DNA of 62,778 nt. Source: RGIG464 sp045643185. Its GTDB lineage: Bacteria > Myxococcota_A > Bradymonadia > UBA4248. The position numbers and the translations under genes are program-made. The stretch is taken from the NCBI GenBank assembly GCA_045643185.1, contig JAZUKH010000265.1, forward strand, positions 1 through 62,778, given 5' to 3'. The number at the start of each line of letters is the position of its first letter. The stretch's first letter is position 1. Shown piece by piece: positions 16,996 through 24,119 of the stretch. The notes under the pieces are model-generated. The model had not been told where the DNA came from. It ran no database searches and saw only the letters and a program-made list of their open reading frames with translations.

Positions 16996-17834
16996 TGGAA
17001 ACAAATTCGTCTGAATGCCCCAAAGTGGCGGTCATTCCCGTGGCGGGCAAAGGCACGCGTTGGTTGCCGGTCACGCGAACGGTGCCCAAGGAACTCTTGC
17101 CTGTCTGGCGCCGCACCAGTGCCAGCTACGCGTTCGAAGAGGCCGTCGTCGCCGGGTGCGAAGAGATCATCTTCGTCATTTCGCCAGACAAGGCTGACGT
17201 GCTACAACACTTTTTGCACTTCGATTCGACCGATCTTGGCCCCGGTTATAGCGAACGCTCGTTTGAATCGCTGCGTGAGCGCGTCAAAATTCGTGCCGCG
17301 TTGCAGGAAGAGCCGCGTGGCCTTGGGCATGCCATTTTGTGTGCACGCAAGGACGTCGGCGACCGCCCGTTCGCCGTTCTGTTGCCCGACGAAGTGCTCA
17401 TGGAAAACGGCATGAGCCTGTTGTTGCCCTCGACGCCGTCGTTGCTGCTCATGGAAGTGCCGTTCGCACAACGTCGTCATTACGGCATTGTCAAAGCAAC
17501 CAGGCAGGGTGACGATTATCTCATCGAGGATATGGTTGAAAAACCTGAACCGGCACTCGCCCCGTCATCCCTCGCCATTACCGGGCGATACGCTTTCACG
17601 CCCGAGATTTTTGACGAACTCGCCTCGCAAACGCCCGGTTATAACGGCGAGATACAGTTGACCGATGCCATGCGGCGTTATAATCGAAAACATCCTATGA
17701 AAGGCATCCTTTTTCAAGGCACTCGCCATGACGTCGGACAGCCGCTCGGACTCCTCACGGCGTCACTCGCTTTCGCTATGAAAGATCCAAACGTCGCTGA
17801 ACAACTGCGGGAACACCTCAAAACTCTGATTTAG
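16992..17834 (+). CDS. galU: UTP-glucose-1-phosphate uridylyltransferase-like nucleotidyltransferase
   Basis: The 280-residue protein has the sugar-nucleotidyltransferase signature: AGKGTRWLPVTRTVPKELLP near the N-terminus, GLGHAILCA, LPDEVL (metal-binding region) and VEKP. A late GEIQLTDAM segment is typical of GalU. It would make UDP-glucose for envelope polysaccharide. The segment after the PKELLP motif (VWRRTSASYAFEEA) departs from the usual VDKPxIQYxVEEA, so the precise substrate is less certain. The start at 16992 gives an ATGA overlap with the upstream gene and AGGAG at good spacing; 16983 is an alternative in-frame ATG. Confidence 0.82.
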   Translation: MMETNSSECPKVAVIPVAGKGTRWLPVTRTVPKELLPVWRRTSASYAFEEAVVAGCEEIIFVISPDKADVLQHFLHFDSTDLGPGYSERSFESLRERVKIRAALQEEPRGLGHAILCARKDVGDRPFAVLLPDEVLMENGMSLLLPSTPSLLLMEVPFAQRRHYGIVKATRQGDDYLIEDMVEKPEPALAPSSLAITGRYAFTPEIFDELASQTPGYNGEIQLTDAMRRYNRKHPMKGILFQGTRHDVGQPLGLLTASLAFAMKDPNVAEQLREHLKTLI

Positions 17835-17840
17835 GCCCCG

Positions 17841-17949
17841 CCAGGCGAAGGGGTAGCGGCGTATTGGTGGCGATTTGTAGAGACGCAAAATTTTGCGTCT
17901 CTACATAAATCGCCACCAATAGCCGCGTAGGGGGAGACTTCCCCCTCCC
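17841..17949. repeat. composite REP-like palindrome, copy A
   Basis: The left shell CCAGGCGAAGGGGTAGCGGCGTATT and the right shell AATAGCCGCGTAGGGGG enclose a long inner palindrome (TGGTGGCGATTT and GTAGAGACGCAAAA arms). GCGGC-TATT on one strand pairs with AATA-C-GCCGC with one bulged C, and GTAG sits at the foot of the hairpin. The right end adds its own hairpin, GGGGGA-GACT-TCCCCC. It lies immediately after the galU-like gene. Confidence 0.85.
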
Positions 17950-18048
17950 TATCCAAAGACGTGTTCGTTATTCCCAAAAAAGCGTTTGTTTCAAAAAAAA
18001 GTTGAATAGAAAGCCCGCATTCGCGTTTTGAGCGGCGTTTTTTACGAT

Positions 18049-18075
18049 GTCTCTGTGGATAGTCTCCACAGAGAC
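18049..18075 (+). repeat. hairpin in the 5' leader of the outer-membrane protein gene
   Basis: GTCTCTGTGGA-TAGTC-TCCACAGAGAC is a perfect 11-bp stem with a five-base loop, 25 bases before the start codon at 18101. It could be a 5' stabilising stem or a bare copy of the inner palindrome type (GTAGAGACG/CGTCTCTAC words) seen in copies A, C and D. It is followed by CTTACTTTTG rather than a proper T tract. Confidence 0.6.
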
Positions 18076-18100
18076 TTACTTTTGATTAGGGCTTTTTTGG

Positions 18101-19654
18101 ATGAGAAAACTTAAATACGCATTATTGGGATTGTTGCTTGGTGCCAGCGTTTCGTCTGCGGCTGTGGCTCAGGATTTTTCGTACAAGGGCTACATTCTCA
18201 GCGATCTTCGCATGACCGTGGGTGGTCAGGATAGACCGAAAGACGTTCCGGCTGTCCGCTTTGAACGTTCCGATAACACGGTCGGTTTTACGGGCGCCTT
18301 TAACTTGGGCAAAGTCGATGCCGTTGCGGATATCGCGTTGACCTACTCCGGCCAGTCTGAAGTCGATGAACTCGACTCGCTGCATTTCCGTTCGCGCGTC
18401 GATCCCTTCTATATCGAGAGCGAAGCGCTCTACGTTCGTATCAATGACTTCATTATCGACGGTTTGGACGTGCGTTTGGGGCGTCAGATCCTTGACTGGG
18501 GTACGGCAGACCGCTTTAATCCGACGAACGTCATCAACGGACTCGACCTCGAAGACTACCAGGATTTTGGTCGCCGCGTCGCCAATGAAATGATCAACAT
18601 CAACTACTCCCCGGATTGGGAAGTGCTCTCGGATGAAGGCGATACGATCTTCGCCGATTTCCATGTTCAGTTGGTCGTGGTGCCCAAATTCAAATCCGGC
18701 CTCGTGCCTGAGTCGTCTGACTATGCCTTCGGCGAGCCGAACGAATTCCGTCGTTTTGTCAAATCCCAGACGCTGTTTAACCTGATCGACCTTCAGGAAC
18801 TCTTTTTGGAATATGGCGGTACCGTCATTTATGACGTTCACGTGAAAGAGCCCGATTTCAACATTAAAAATACGCAGGTCGGTCTGCGTTTTGGCTTCAA
18901 CCTTTTGGGCGTCGACCTCGACTTTATGGCCTATCACGGCTACGATCACAACATGCAGCCCAAGGACGTTCAGGTCAACGCGACCTCAACGCGTGCGGAC
19001 GTTCAGGAAGCGATCGATACGAATATTCACATGGTCGCCGGCAGCAAAGAGGATCGTGACGGCCTGATGGACATCATGCGTGCGTTCAGTTACGATGGTA
19101 TTTCGACGCTGACCGGTTATACGCACGTCGATGTCGTCTATCCTGAAGTCTGGGTCGTCGGCGCCGACTTCGCGACGAGTCTCGATTGGCTTTATGGTAT
19201 CGGTCTTTGGGGCGAGATCTCGTTCACGTACCATGATGATGTGCCCATCAACATCGACATCAATGGCACCGAAATTCACGAAAAACAGGTCGACAAAGGC
19301 TGGTTCGTGAAAGCGGTTCTTGGTTGGGATAACTCCTTCACGAGCTGGTTCTATCTCAACATGCAGTACATCTACGGCTTCGTGGATGAATTTGGTGACA
19401 ACGACCTCGAACACTACCTCATGCTCAACGCCGACTTCAAAATGCTTCAGGAACAGATCCTTTTGCGTATGTCGGTGGTCATGAACCTGACAGATGCGAG
19501 CGCGATCTTCATGCCCAGCTTGAGCTTCGGCTTCTGGCAGGGGCTCTCGCTCGTTGCTGGCGGCCTCTTCCACTTCGGCGAGGATGATTCGACCTTCGGT
19601 AACCGTACCACGGGCCCGAACTACGTCTTCCTTCAGGCCAAATACTCGTTCTAA
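18101..19654 (+). CDS. outer-membrane beta-barrel protein (DUF1302-like)
   Basis: The 517-residue protein has a classical signal peptide (MRKLKYALLG... cleavage near AVAQ, about residue 24). The mature protein is rich in amphipathic strands with aromatic girdles and ends in a Phe (QAKYSF), typical of outer-membrane barrels recognised by the BAM machinery. The phrase LGRQILDWGTADRFNPTNV strongly resembles DUF1302-type outer-membrane proteins. Acidic loop residues dominate. It is monocistronic, between palindrome copies A and B. The substrate or role is unknown. Confidence 0.78.
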   Translation: MRKLKYALLGLLLGASVSSAAVAQDFSYKGYILSDLRMTVGGQDRPKDVPAVRFERSDNTVGFTGAFNLGKVDAVADIALTYSGQSEVDELDSLHFRSRVDPFYIESEALYVRINDFIIDGLDVRLGRQILDWGTADRFNPTNVINGLDLEDYQDFGRRVANEMININYSPDWEVLSDEGDTIFADFHVQLVVVPKFKSGLVPESSDYAFGEPNEFRRFVKSQTLFNLIDLQELFLEYGGTVIYDVHVKEPDFNIKNTQVGLRFGFNLLGVDLDFMAYHGYDHNMQPKDVQVNATSTRADVQEAIDTNIHMVAGSKEDRDGLMDIMRAFSYDGISTLTGYTHVDVVYPEVWVVGADFATSLDWLYGIGLWGEISFTYHDDVPINIDINGTEIHEKQVDKGWFVKAVLGWDNSFTSWFYLNMQYIYGFVDEFGDNDLEHYLMLNADFKMLQEQILLRMSVVMNLTDASAIFMPSLSFGFWQGLSLVAGGLFHFGEDDSTFGNRTTGPNYVFLQAKYSF

Positions 19655-19661
19655 TTTTTGT

Positions 19662-19731
19662 GAGGGGGAAGTCTCCCCCTACGCGGCTATTTCCCCATGA
19701 TGATGGGGAAATACGCCGCTACCCCTTCGTC
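19662..19731. repeat. composite REP-like palindrome, copy B (short core)
   Basis: Opposite orientation to copy A: GAGGGGGAAGTCTCCCCC then TACGCGGCTATT, an inner palindrome TTTCCCCAT-GATG-ATGGGGAAA, then AATACGCCGCTACCCCTTCG. The shell matches copy A but the core is different and much shorter. It lies seven bases after the outer-membrane protein stop codon, between convergent genes, so it may also stabilise or terminate that transcript. Confidence 0.85.
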
Positions 19732-19781
19732 AACCATGACCGTTTAGGGATCACATGGTGTGAAAATGCCGCTGACCAGTT

Positions 19782-20384
19782 TTAGGCTGACTTGGTGTCG
19801 TTTTCCTTCGCTTTTTCACCTGTGATCGCAGCTTGGTTGTTCGATTGAGTCGTTTGTTGCGTCAAGGCCGGTTGGCGATGCGTGCATTTTTTGACGACGG
19901 CGCTGGTCAACCAGGCGAGTAACGCACCCATGACGGCACCCAAAAGCACGTCCGTGGGAAAATGCACAAACAGGTACATGCGTGAGAAACCGATCAGGGC
20001 TGCGATGATCAAGACGACGATACCGGGCTTTTTAAAATAGCAAAAGATCGATGTCGCCGCGGCAAAAGCCCAAGCGGTGTGGGTTGATGGACACGAATAG
20101 CTCGACGGGCATTTGACGAGCATCGTCACGGTTTGGTCGAGCTGACAGGGTCGGGCACGGGCGATGAGGTCTTTGAGACCAAATTGGCCCACGACAAACA
20201 CGAGGGCGTATGAGATCAATATGGCTAGACCGCACCAACGCGTTTTTTTGGGAATCAACAAGGCGATGGCGACGACGAGCCATATTTGTCCGTAACCACC
20301 CATGATGGTCGTCATGGCGTGAATGACGGCGTTAAGCCAGTCCGCATGTGTATTTTGAATCTCGTATAAGATCTGAAAGTCCAT
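19782..20384 (-). CDS. PAP2-family membrane phosphatase
   Basis: This 200-residue integral membrane protein has the complete phosphatidic-acid-phosphatase signature: K71-x6-R78-P79, CPSTH (His102, the PSGH-equivalent motif with Thr for Gly) and SRMYLFVHFPTD (Arg135, His141, Asp145). About five transmembrane segments flank these motifs, and a polar cytoplasmic tail follows residue 165. The family dephosphorylates lipid phosphates such as undecaprenyl diphosphate, phosphatidate or lipid A; which one cannot be told from the sequence. It is on the same strand as the AAA+ gene 23 bases upstream and is probably co-transcribed. Confidence 0.85.
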   Translation of the reverse strand: MDFQILYEIQNTHADWLNAVIHAMTTIMGGYGQIWLVVAIALLIPKKTRWCGLAILISYALVFVVGQFGLKDLIARARPCQLDQTVTMLVKCPSSYSCPSTHTAWAFAAATSIFCYFKKPGIVVLIIAALIGFSRMYLFVHFPTDVLLGAVMGALLAWLTSAVVKKCTHRQPALTQQTTQSNNQAAITGEKAKENDTKSA

Positions 20385-20407
20385 GATGGCTAACCTGATA
20401 CTTGATA

Positions 20408-22681
20408 TTAATAATCGTCGTCATCGTCCATGGGGATCCCGTTGGGCAGATCCATGAGCGGCAGATCCTGCGAGATGAGTGGTCGGTGGCTGGCGTCGTA
20501 TTCTTCCTGTGAGAGTGGCGGTAAGCCTTTTTCGGCGCGGAGTGCGTTGGTCAGTGGTCGCGGCAGGTTGTCGTTCATGAGCATTCCGAGTTCGCGGCAT
20601 TCCGAAATGGTGGCCTCGGCGAGTTGGGCGAGTCCGATGGGGCAGTTATCGCGCTTGGCGTAGAATGCGGCTTTGAGTACAGCCTGTTTGATGTGACCGC
20701 CTGAGATCTCGAACTGCTCGCCGAGCAGGTCGAATGGGATGTCGTCGCGGATCGGTGCGCCTTTTGGGATCGAGGATCGGAAGAGGCGTCCGCGTGTTTC
20801 GCCATCGGGCATTGGAAAGTAGATTCTGTAACGAATACGACGTTTGAAGGCATCGTCGATGCTGCCTTCGAGGTTTGTCGTCAAAACGGTGACGCCTTCG
20901 AAATTTTCCATACGCTGCAAGAGGTAAGCGACTTCGAGGTTGGCGTATTTGTCGTTTGTGGATTTAACTTCGGTACGTTTTCCGAAGAGTGAGTCGGCTT
21001 CATCGAATAGGAGCATGACGCGTCCGCGTTCAGCTTCGTCGAAGACGCGGGCGAGGTTTTTCTCGGTTTCGCCGACATACCGGTTCATGATGCGTGAGAG
21101 GTCGACGCGGAAGAGGTCGAGGCCAAGGTAGTTGGCGATGATGCTTGCGGCCATGGTTTTACCGGTGCCGGGAGGACCATAAAAGAGCACGCTAAGGCCA
21201 CGTCCGTACGGGAAACGCTCGCTGAAGCCCCAGTCGCTGTAGATCGTGTCATGGGCGTCGGCGTAGAGCAGGACTTCGTCGAATTTGACGCGTTCGGCGG
21301 GCGGCAAAATGAGCTGATCGGGTTTGAACGTTGACGGTGGCACCATGTCGGCAAGGTCGCTCAGTTTGTGGGCGAAATAGGTTCGGCAGGCTTTGTCGAG
21401 GTCGTTGAGGTCGATCTTTTTGCGTCGCGAAATGAGGCTGAGTCGTTTGGCTTCGCCGGCCGCCTGACGGATCTGTGGTGCGGACATCTCGTATCGGCGA
21501 GAGATGGCATCCATGGCTTCTTCGGTCGGAATGCGTTTTTCGCCATCGAACGCTTCCTTCCAGAGTTCGAGTCGGTGTGGCTGATCGGGCAACGGAATGG
21601 CGACTTGTGGCCAGCCGGTCGTCAGTTGGACCATCCACATCGTCATGGATTCGCAGCCGACGATGAACTGCTCGCGACGGAAGTAGGTCTCGAGCACGAT
21701 CTGTTGGGAACCCATGATGAATTCGGGCAGACGGGCACAGCGAAAATACACGAAATCGTTGCCCAGCTTGGCTTCGCGGAACAGGTCGCTCAGACGAGCC
21801 TGAAGCGTTTCGGCGTCGAGGTTGAGCAGACTGGGCAGGTCAGCGCTCAACAAATTTTTGTTCATGAGCGTCGCGATGCCGTTGGCGACTTTTTCTTTGC
21901 CAGCGCCGGACGGGCCGGTCAGAGCGGCCGGGAAGTTTTGGGAGCGCACCAGTTGCAGCACGGCCGACTGGACGTACGGCGCGAGGTGCAGTTTGTCGAG
22001 GTCGACGTTCGTCGTCGTGCGCGTCGCGTAAGCCGAGATCGCTTCGTCGACCGGCATGTCGGGCTGGTTCGGCGCTTTGATGAATTCCAGAACGCGGTCG
22101 GCCACGATGGCCTGGCGGTTGATCAGGTTGCGTTCAAAGCCATTGAACGGATGCACGCGCTTTTCGATGCTGATCAGGCAGTTGCGGCGCAGCGGCTGAT
22201 TGTAGGCAAAACGGTCGAGGTAGAGGTCGATCTTGCGTTGGTTTTGATTCGCCAGAATGCGGCATACGGCACCGACGGTGATCGAGGTCTCACCGTGGTC
22301 GGCAACGGCAAAGTTACAAAGTTCACGCACCGCCGGGTTGATGCCCACGCCGGCCAAAAATGCCAGAATTTCGATATCTTCGATGCTCAGATCGAAGCGC
22401 GCAAAGAGCTCGGCGAGTCCAATGAAGTTTTCTTCCGGATCCTCGACCCATTTGATGACGTAGGAACGAAGACCGTCGTCGTATTTGGGAAGTCCCAAAA
22501 AGAGTGAGCTATCGACTTTTTTGAGTTCGCGAGCGGCTTCAGCCGCCGACATGCCGAAATTCGACGCCACGGCATCGTAGTTGTCCAGCTTCTTGTCCGC
22601 TGTCTCTAAATAGATGCGGATCTTGAGCTGCACGAAGGTCACGAGACTCATCAAATTTTGCGTTACGACATTTTCTTTCAT
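20408..22681 (-). CDS. double AAA+ ATPase of the contractile-injection-system / orphan type
   Basis: The 757-residue protein has an N-terminal helical, winged-helix-like region and a first AAA domain with a degenerate P-loop (GPSGAGKEK, Lys262) and no obvious Walker B. The second AAA+ domain is complete: GPPGTGKT (Lys508), LLFDEADSLFG Walker B, a sensor TTN and a distal RRIRYRIYFP arginine-finger region. The layout matches the AAA+ ATPase that accompanies extracellular contractile injection systems (Afp15/Pvc15 type). No sheath, tube, baseplate or tape-measure gene is in this window, so it is an orphan here. Remodelling of a protein complex is the likely activity; the client is unknown. Confidence 0.8.
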   Translation of the reverse strand: MKENVVTQNLMSLVTFVQLKIRIYLETADKKLDNYDAVASNFGMSAAEAARELKKVDSSLFLGLPKYDDGLRSYVIKWVEDPEENFIGLAELFARFDLSIEDIEILAFLAGVGINPAVRELCNFAVADHGETSITVGAVCRILANQNQRKIDLYLDRFAYNQPLRRNCLISIEKRVHPFNGFERNLINRQAIVADRVLEFIKAPNQPDMPVDEAISAYATRTTTNVDLDKLHLAPYVQSAVLQLVRSQNFPAALTGPSGAGKEKVANGIATLMNKNLLSADLPSLLNLDAETLQARLSDLFREAKLGNDFVYFRCARLPEFIMGSQQIVLETYFRREQFIVGCESMTMWMVQLTTGWPQVAIPLPDQPHRLELWKEAFDGEKRIPTEEAMDAISRRYEMSAPQIRQAAGEAKRLSLISRRKKIDLNDLDKACRTYFAHKLSDLADMVPPSTFKPDQLILPPAERVKFDEVLLYADAHDTIYSDWGFSERFPYGRGLSVLFYGPPGTGKTMAASIIANYLGLDLFRVDLSRIMNRYVGETEKNLARVFDEAERGRVMLLFDEADSLFGKRTEVKSTNDKYANLEVAYLLQRMENFEGVTVLTTNLEGSIDDAFKRRIRYRIYFPMPDGETRGRLFRSSIPKGAPIRDDIPFDLLGEQFEISGGHIKQAVLKAAFYAKRDNCPIGLAQLAEATISECRELGMLMNDNLPRPLTNALRAEKGLPPLSQEEYDASHRPLISQDLPLMDLPNGIPMDDDDDY

Positions 22682-22738
22682 TTTTGGGACCTCTCATTCA
22701 CCCGCATGACGTGGCAAAACCGGGGGCGATGTTCAAAA

Positions 22739-23047
22739 TTAGAACAATTTGGAGCAGACTTCGGGCTTAGGCGCCGAACAGGGTGAGGTTTCGATATCCT
22801 GCAGGCAATGGCGCGCGACTTCGCGGTTGTAATCGGGTTCGTAGGCTTCGCAAATGCGGAAAAAGTTTTTCTGGCAGTCTGCTTCGTTGGTGACATCGGT
22901 CAGACCACACGCGGCAAAGCTGCCGCACGTGGCGCATTTGGCGCACAATTTCGTGCTCGCTTGTTCGCAGAAGCTCGCGTGTTCATTCAAACAGCCAGTC
23001 AGGCCAATCAAAAGACCCAAACTCAAAAGTATTTCTAAGCGTCTCAT
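22739..23047 (-). CDS. small cysteine-rich lipoprotein
   Basis: This is a 102-residue predicted lipoprotein (lipobox LTGC, Cys19) with nine further cysteines in the mature 84 residues, including CAKCATC. The frame is open further upstream, but the start at 23047 follows a GGGGAG and opens directly on the signal peptide. It lies upstream of and on the same strand as the AAA+ ATPase (57-base gap) and is divergent from rapZ. The function is unknown. Confidence 0.72.
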   Translation of the reverse strand: MRRLEILLSLGLLIGLTGCLNEHASFCEQASTKLCAKCATCGSFAACGLTDVTNEADCQKNFFRICEAYEPDYNREVARHCLQDIETSPCSAPKPEVCSKLF

Positions 23048-23077
23048 AGCGCTCTCACTCCCCAAAACGAGTTTATC

Positions 23078-23086
23078 TGATATAAT
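23078..23086 (+). promoter_or_regulatory. extended -10 promoter of rapZ
   Basis: TGATATAAT is a consensus extended -10 (TGn-TATAAT) 57 bases before the rapZ start. It is embedded in GATATAATGTTG, identical to the element upstream of the lipoprotein gene at 12494. No -35 match is needed for an extended -10 promoter and none is seen. Confidence 0.55.
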
Positions 23087-23143
23087 GTTGCGCGTTGCAA
23101 CGGGCAACGCTTTTACCACAGAACCCCGTCACAGGTCTCTAAA

Positions 23144-23989
23144 ATGAATTTGATCCTTATTTCCGGAATGGGTGGAAGCGGTCGCACAACGGCGCTCCAT
23201 ACGCTTGAAGACCTTGGTTTTTACTGCATGGATAACATGCCTGTCATTCTTCTCGACGAATTGTTGAAGCATTTGACAGCGCATCCTGAGATCCGACGGG
23301 TGGCGATCGGCATCGACATTCGTGACCGCGTTTTTTGGGAGCAAGTGCCGAGTGCACTCGACCAGCTCAAAGCTTCGGGCTACGTGCCCAAACTGCTGTT
23401 TTTGGATGCGGATGACGAAGTTTTGCGTCGTCGTTACAAAGAGACGCGTCGTCAGCATCCACTTGACCGCGCAGGAGACATTGCTGAAGCCATTCGTCGT
23501 GAACGCAAAATGCTCGAATCCTTGGCGCCATACATCAATACGCGTCTCGATACCTCCGAAATGACGCCGCACGAACTGCGCGCGTGGATGACGGCTCACT
23601 ACGGGTTCAAATCGAACAAAATGCGCGTTTCTTTCGTGAGTTTTGGTTACAAACACGGCATTCTGGACGACGCCGATCTCGTTTTCGACGTGCGTTTTCT
23701 CAAAAATCCGTATTTTGTGCCCGAATTGGCGCACAAGACCGGGTTGGATCAGGCTGTTCGTGATTACGTCTTTGAAGACCCCGATGCCACCGAGTTTTTG
23801 AACAAGACGCGTGACCTGATCATGTTTTTGTTACCGCGCTACCAGCGTGAGGGCAAATCCTACCTGACGATCGGCATCGGTTGCACTGGCGGACAGCATC
23901 GAAGCGTGACGCTTGCTTTGGCGCTCTACGAGTCGCTCAAAAACTGTGATGATTACGAATGGAACTGCGTGCATCGCGATGTCCGATAA
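23144..23989 (+). CDS. rapZ: RapZ-family RNase adapter / nucleotide-binding protein with altered P-loop
   Basis: The 281-residue protein is full length for RapZ/YvcJ. Family signatures include LEDLGFYCMDNMP, FLDADDEVLRRRYKETRRQHPL, SFGYKHG, DVRFLKNPYF and the C-terminal IGCTGGQHRSV. In E. coli RapZ guides RNase E to the small RNA GlmZ and senses glucosamine-6-phosphate with its C-terminal domain. Oddly, the Walker A reads GMGGSGRT, with Arg14 in place of the invariant lysine (GxSGxGKS), while the C-terminal domain is intact. ATP hydrolysis may be lost although sugar-phosphate sensing remains. It is transcribed alone, divergent from a lipoprotein gene. Confidence 0.92.
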   Translation: MNLILISGMGGSGRTTALHTLEDLGFYCMDNMPVILLDELLKHLTAHPEIRRVAIGIDIRDRVFWEQVPSALDQLKASGYVPKLLFLDADDEVLRRRYKETRRQHPLDRAGDIAEAIRRERKMLESLAPYINTRLDTSEMTPHELRAWMTAHYGFKSNKMRVSFVSFGYKHGILDDADLVFDVRFLKNPYFVPELAHKTGLDQAVRDYVFEDPDATEFLNKTRDLIMFLLPRYQREGKSYLTIGIGCTGGQHRSVTLALALYESLKNCDDYEWNCVHRDVR

Positions 23990-24119
23990 GCAATTTGCCG
24001 TCATAAGCAATATCCGCTAAAAAGCACGTGGTTTTGTAGCGGATACGGTCAAATGAGGTCGTGGCTGAGTTTGGACGTGATTGGTTTTGATGCGTCTGGT
24101 TCGTTTCCAGGTTGGTGCT

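Noticed and set aside
15958..17004. 348-residue open frame on the minus strand
   Set aside because: It covers the Cys-rich lipoprotein in reverse. Its repeats are mirror images of the coding direct repeat, and the plus-strand product has a clear lipobox.
21368..22507. 379-residue open frame on the plus strand
   Set aside because: It is antisense to the AAA+ ATPase gene, whose motifs are unmistakable. The plus frame has no recognisable domain.
19782..23047. A contractile injection gene cluster around the AAA+ ATPase
   Set aside because: Neighbouring genes are a PAP2 phosphatase, a small lipoprotein and rapZ. No sheath, tube, spike or baseplate protein is encoded.
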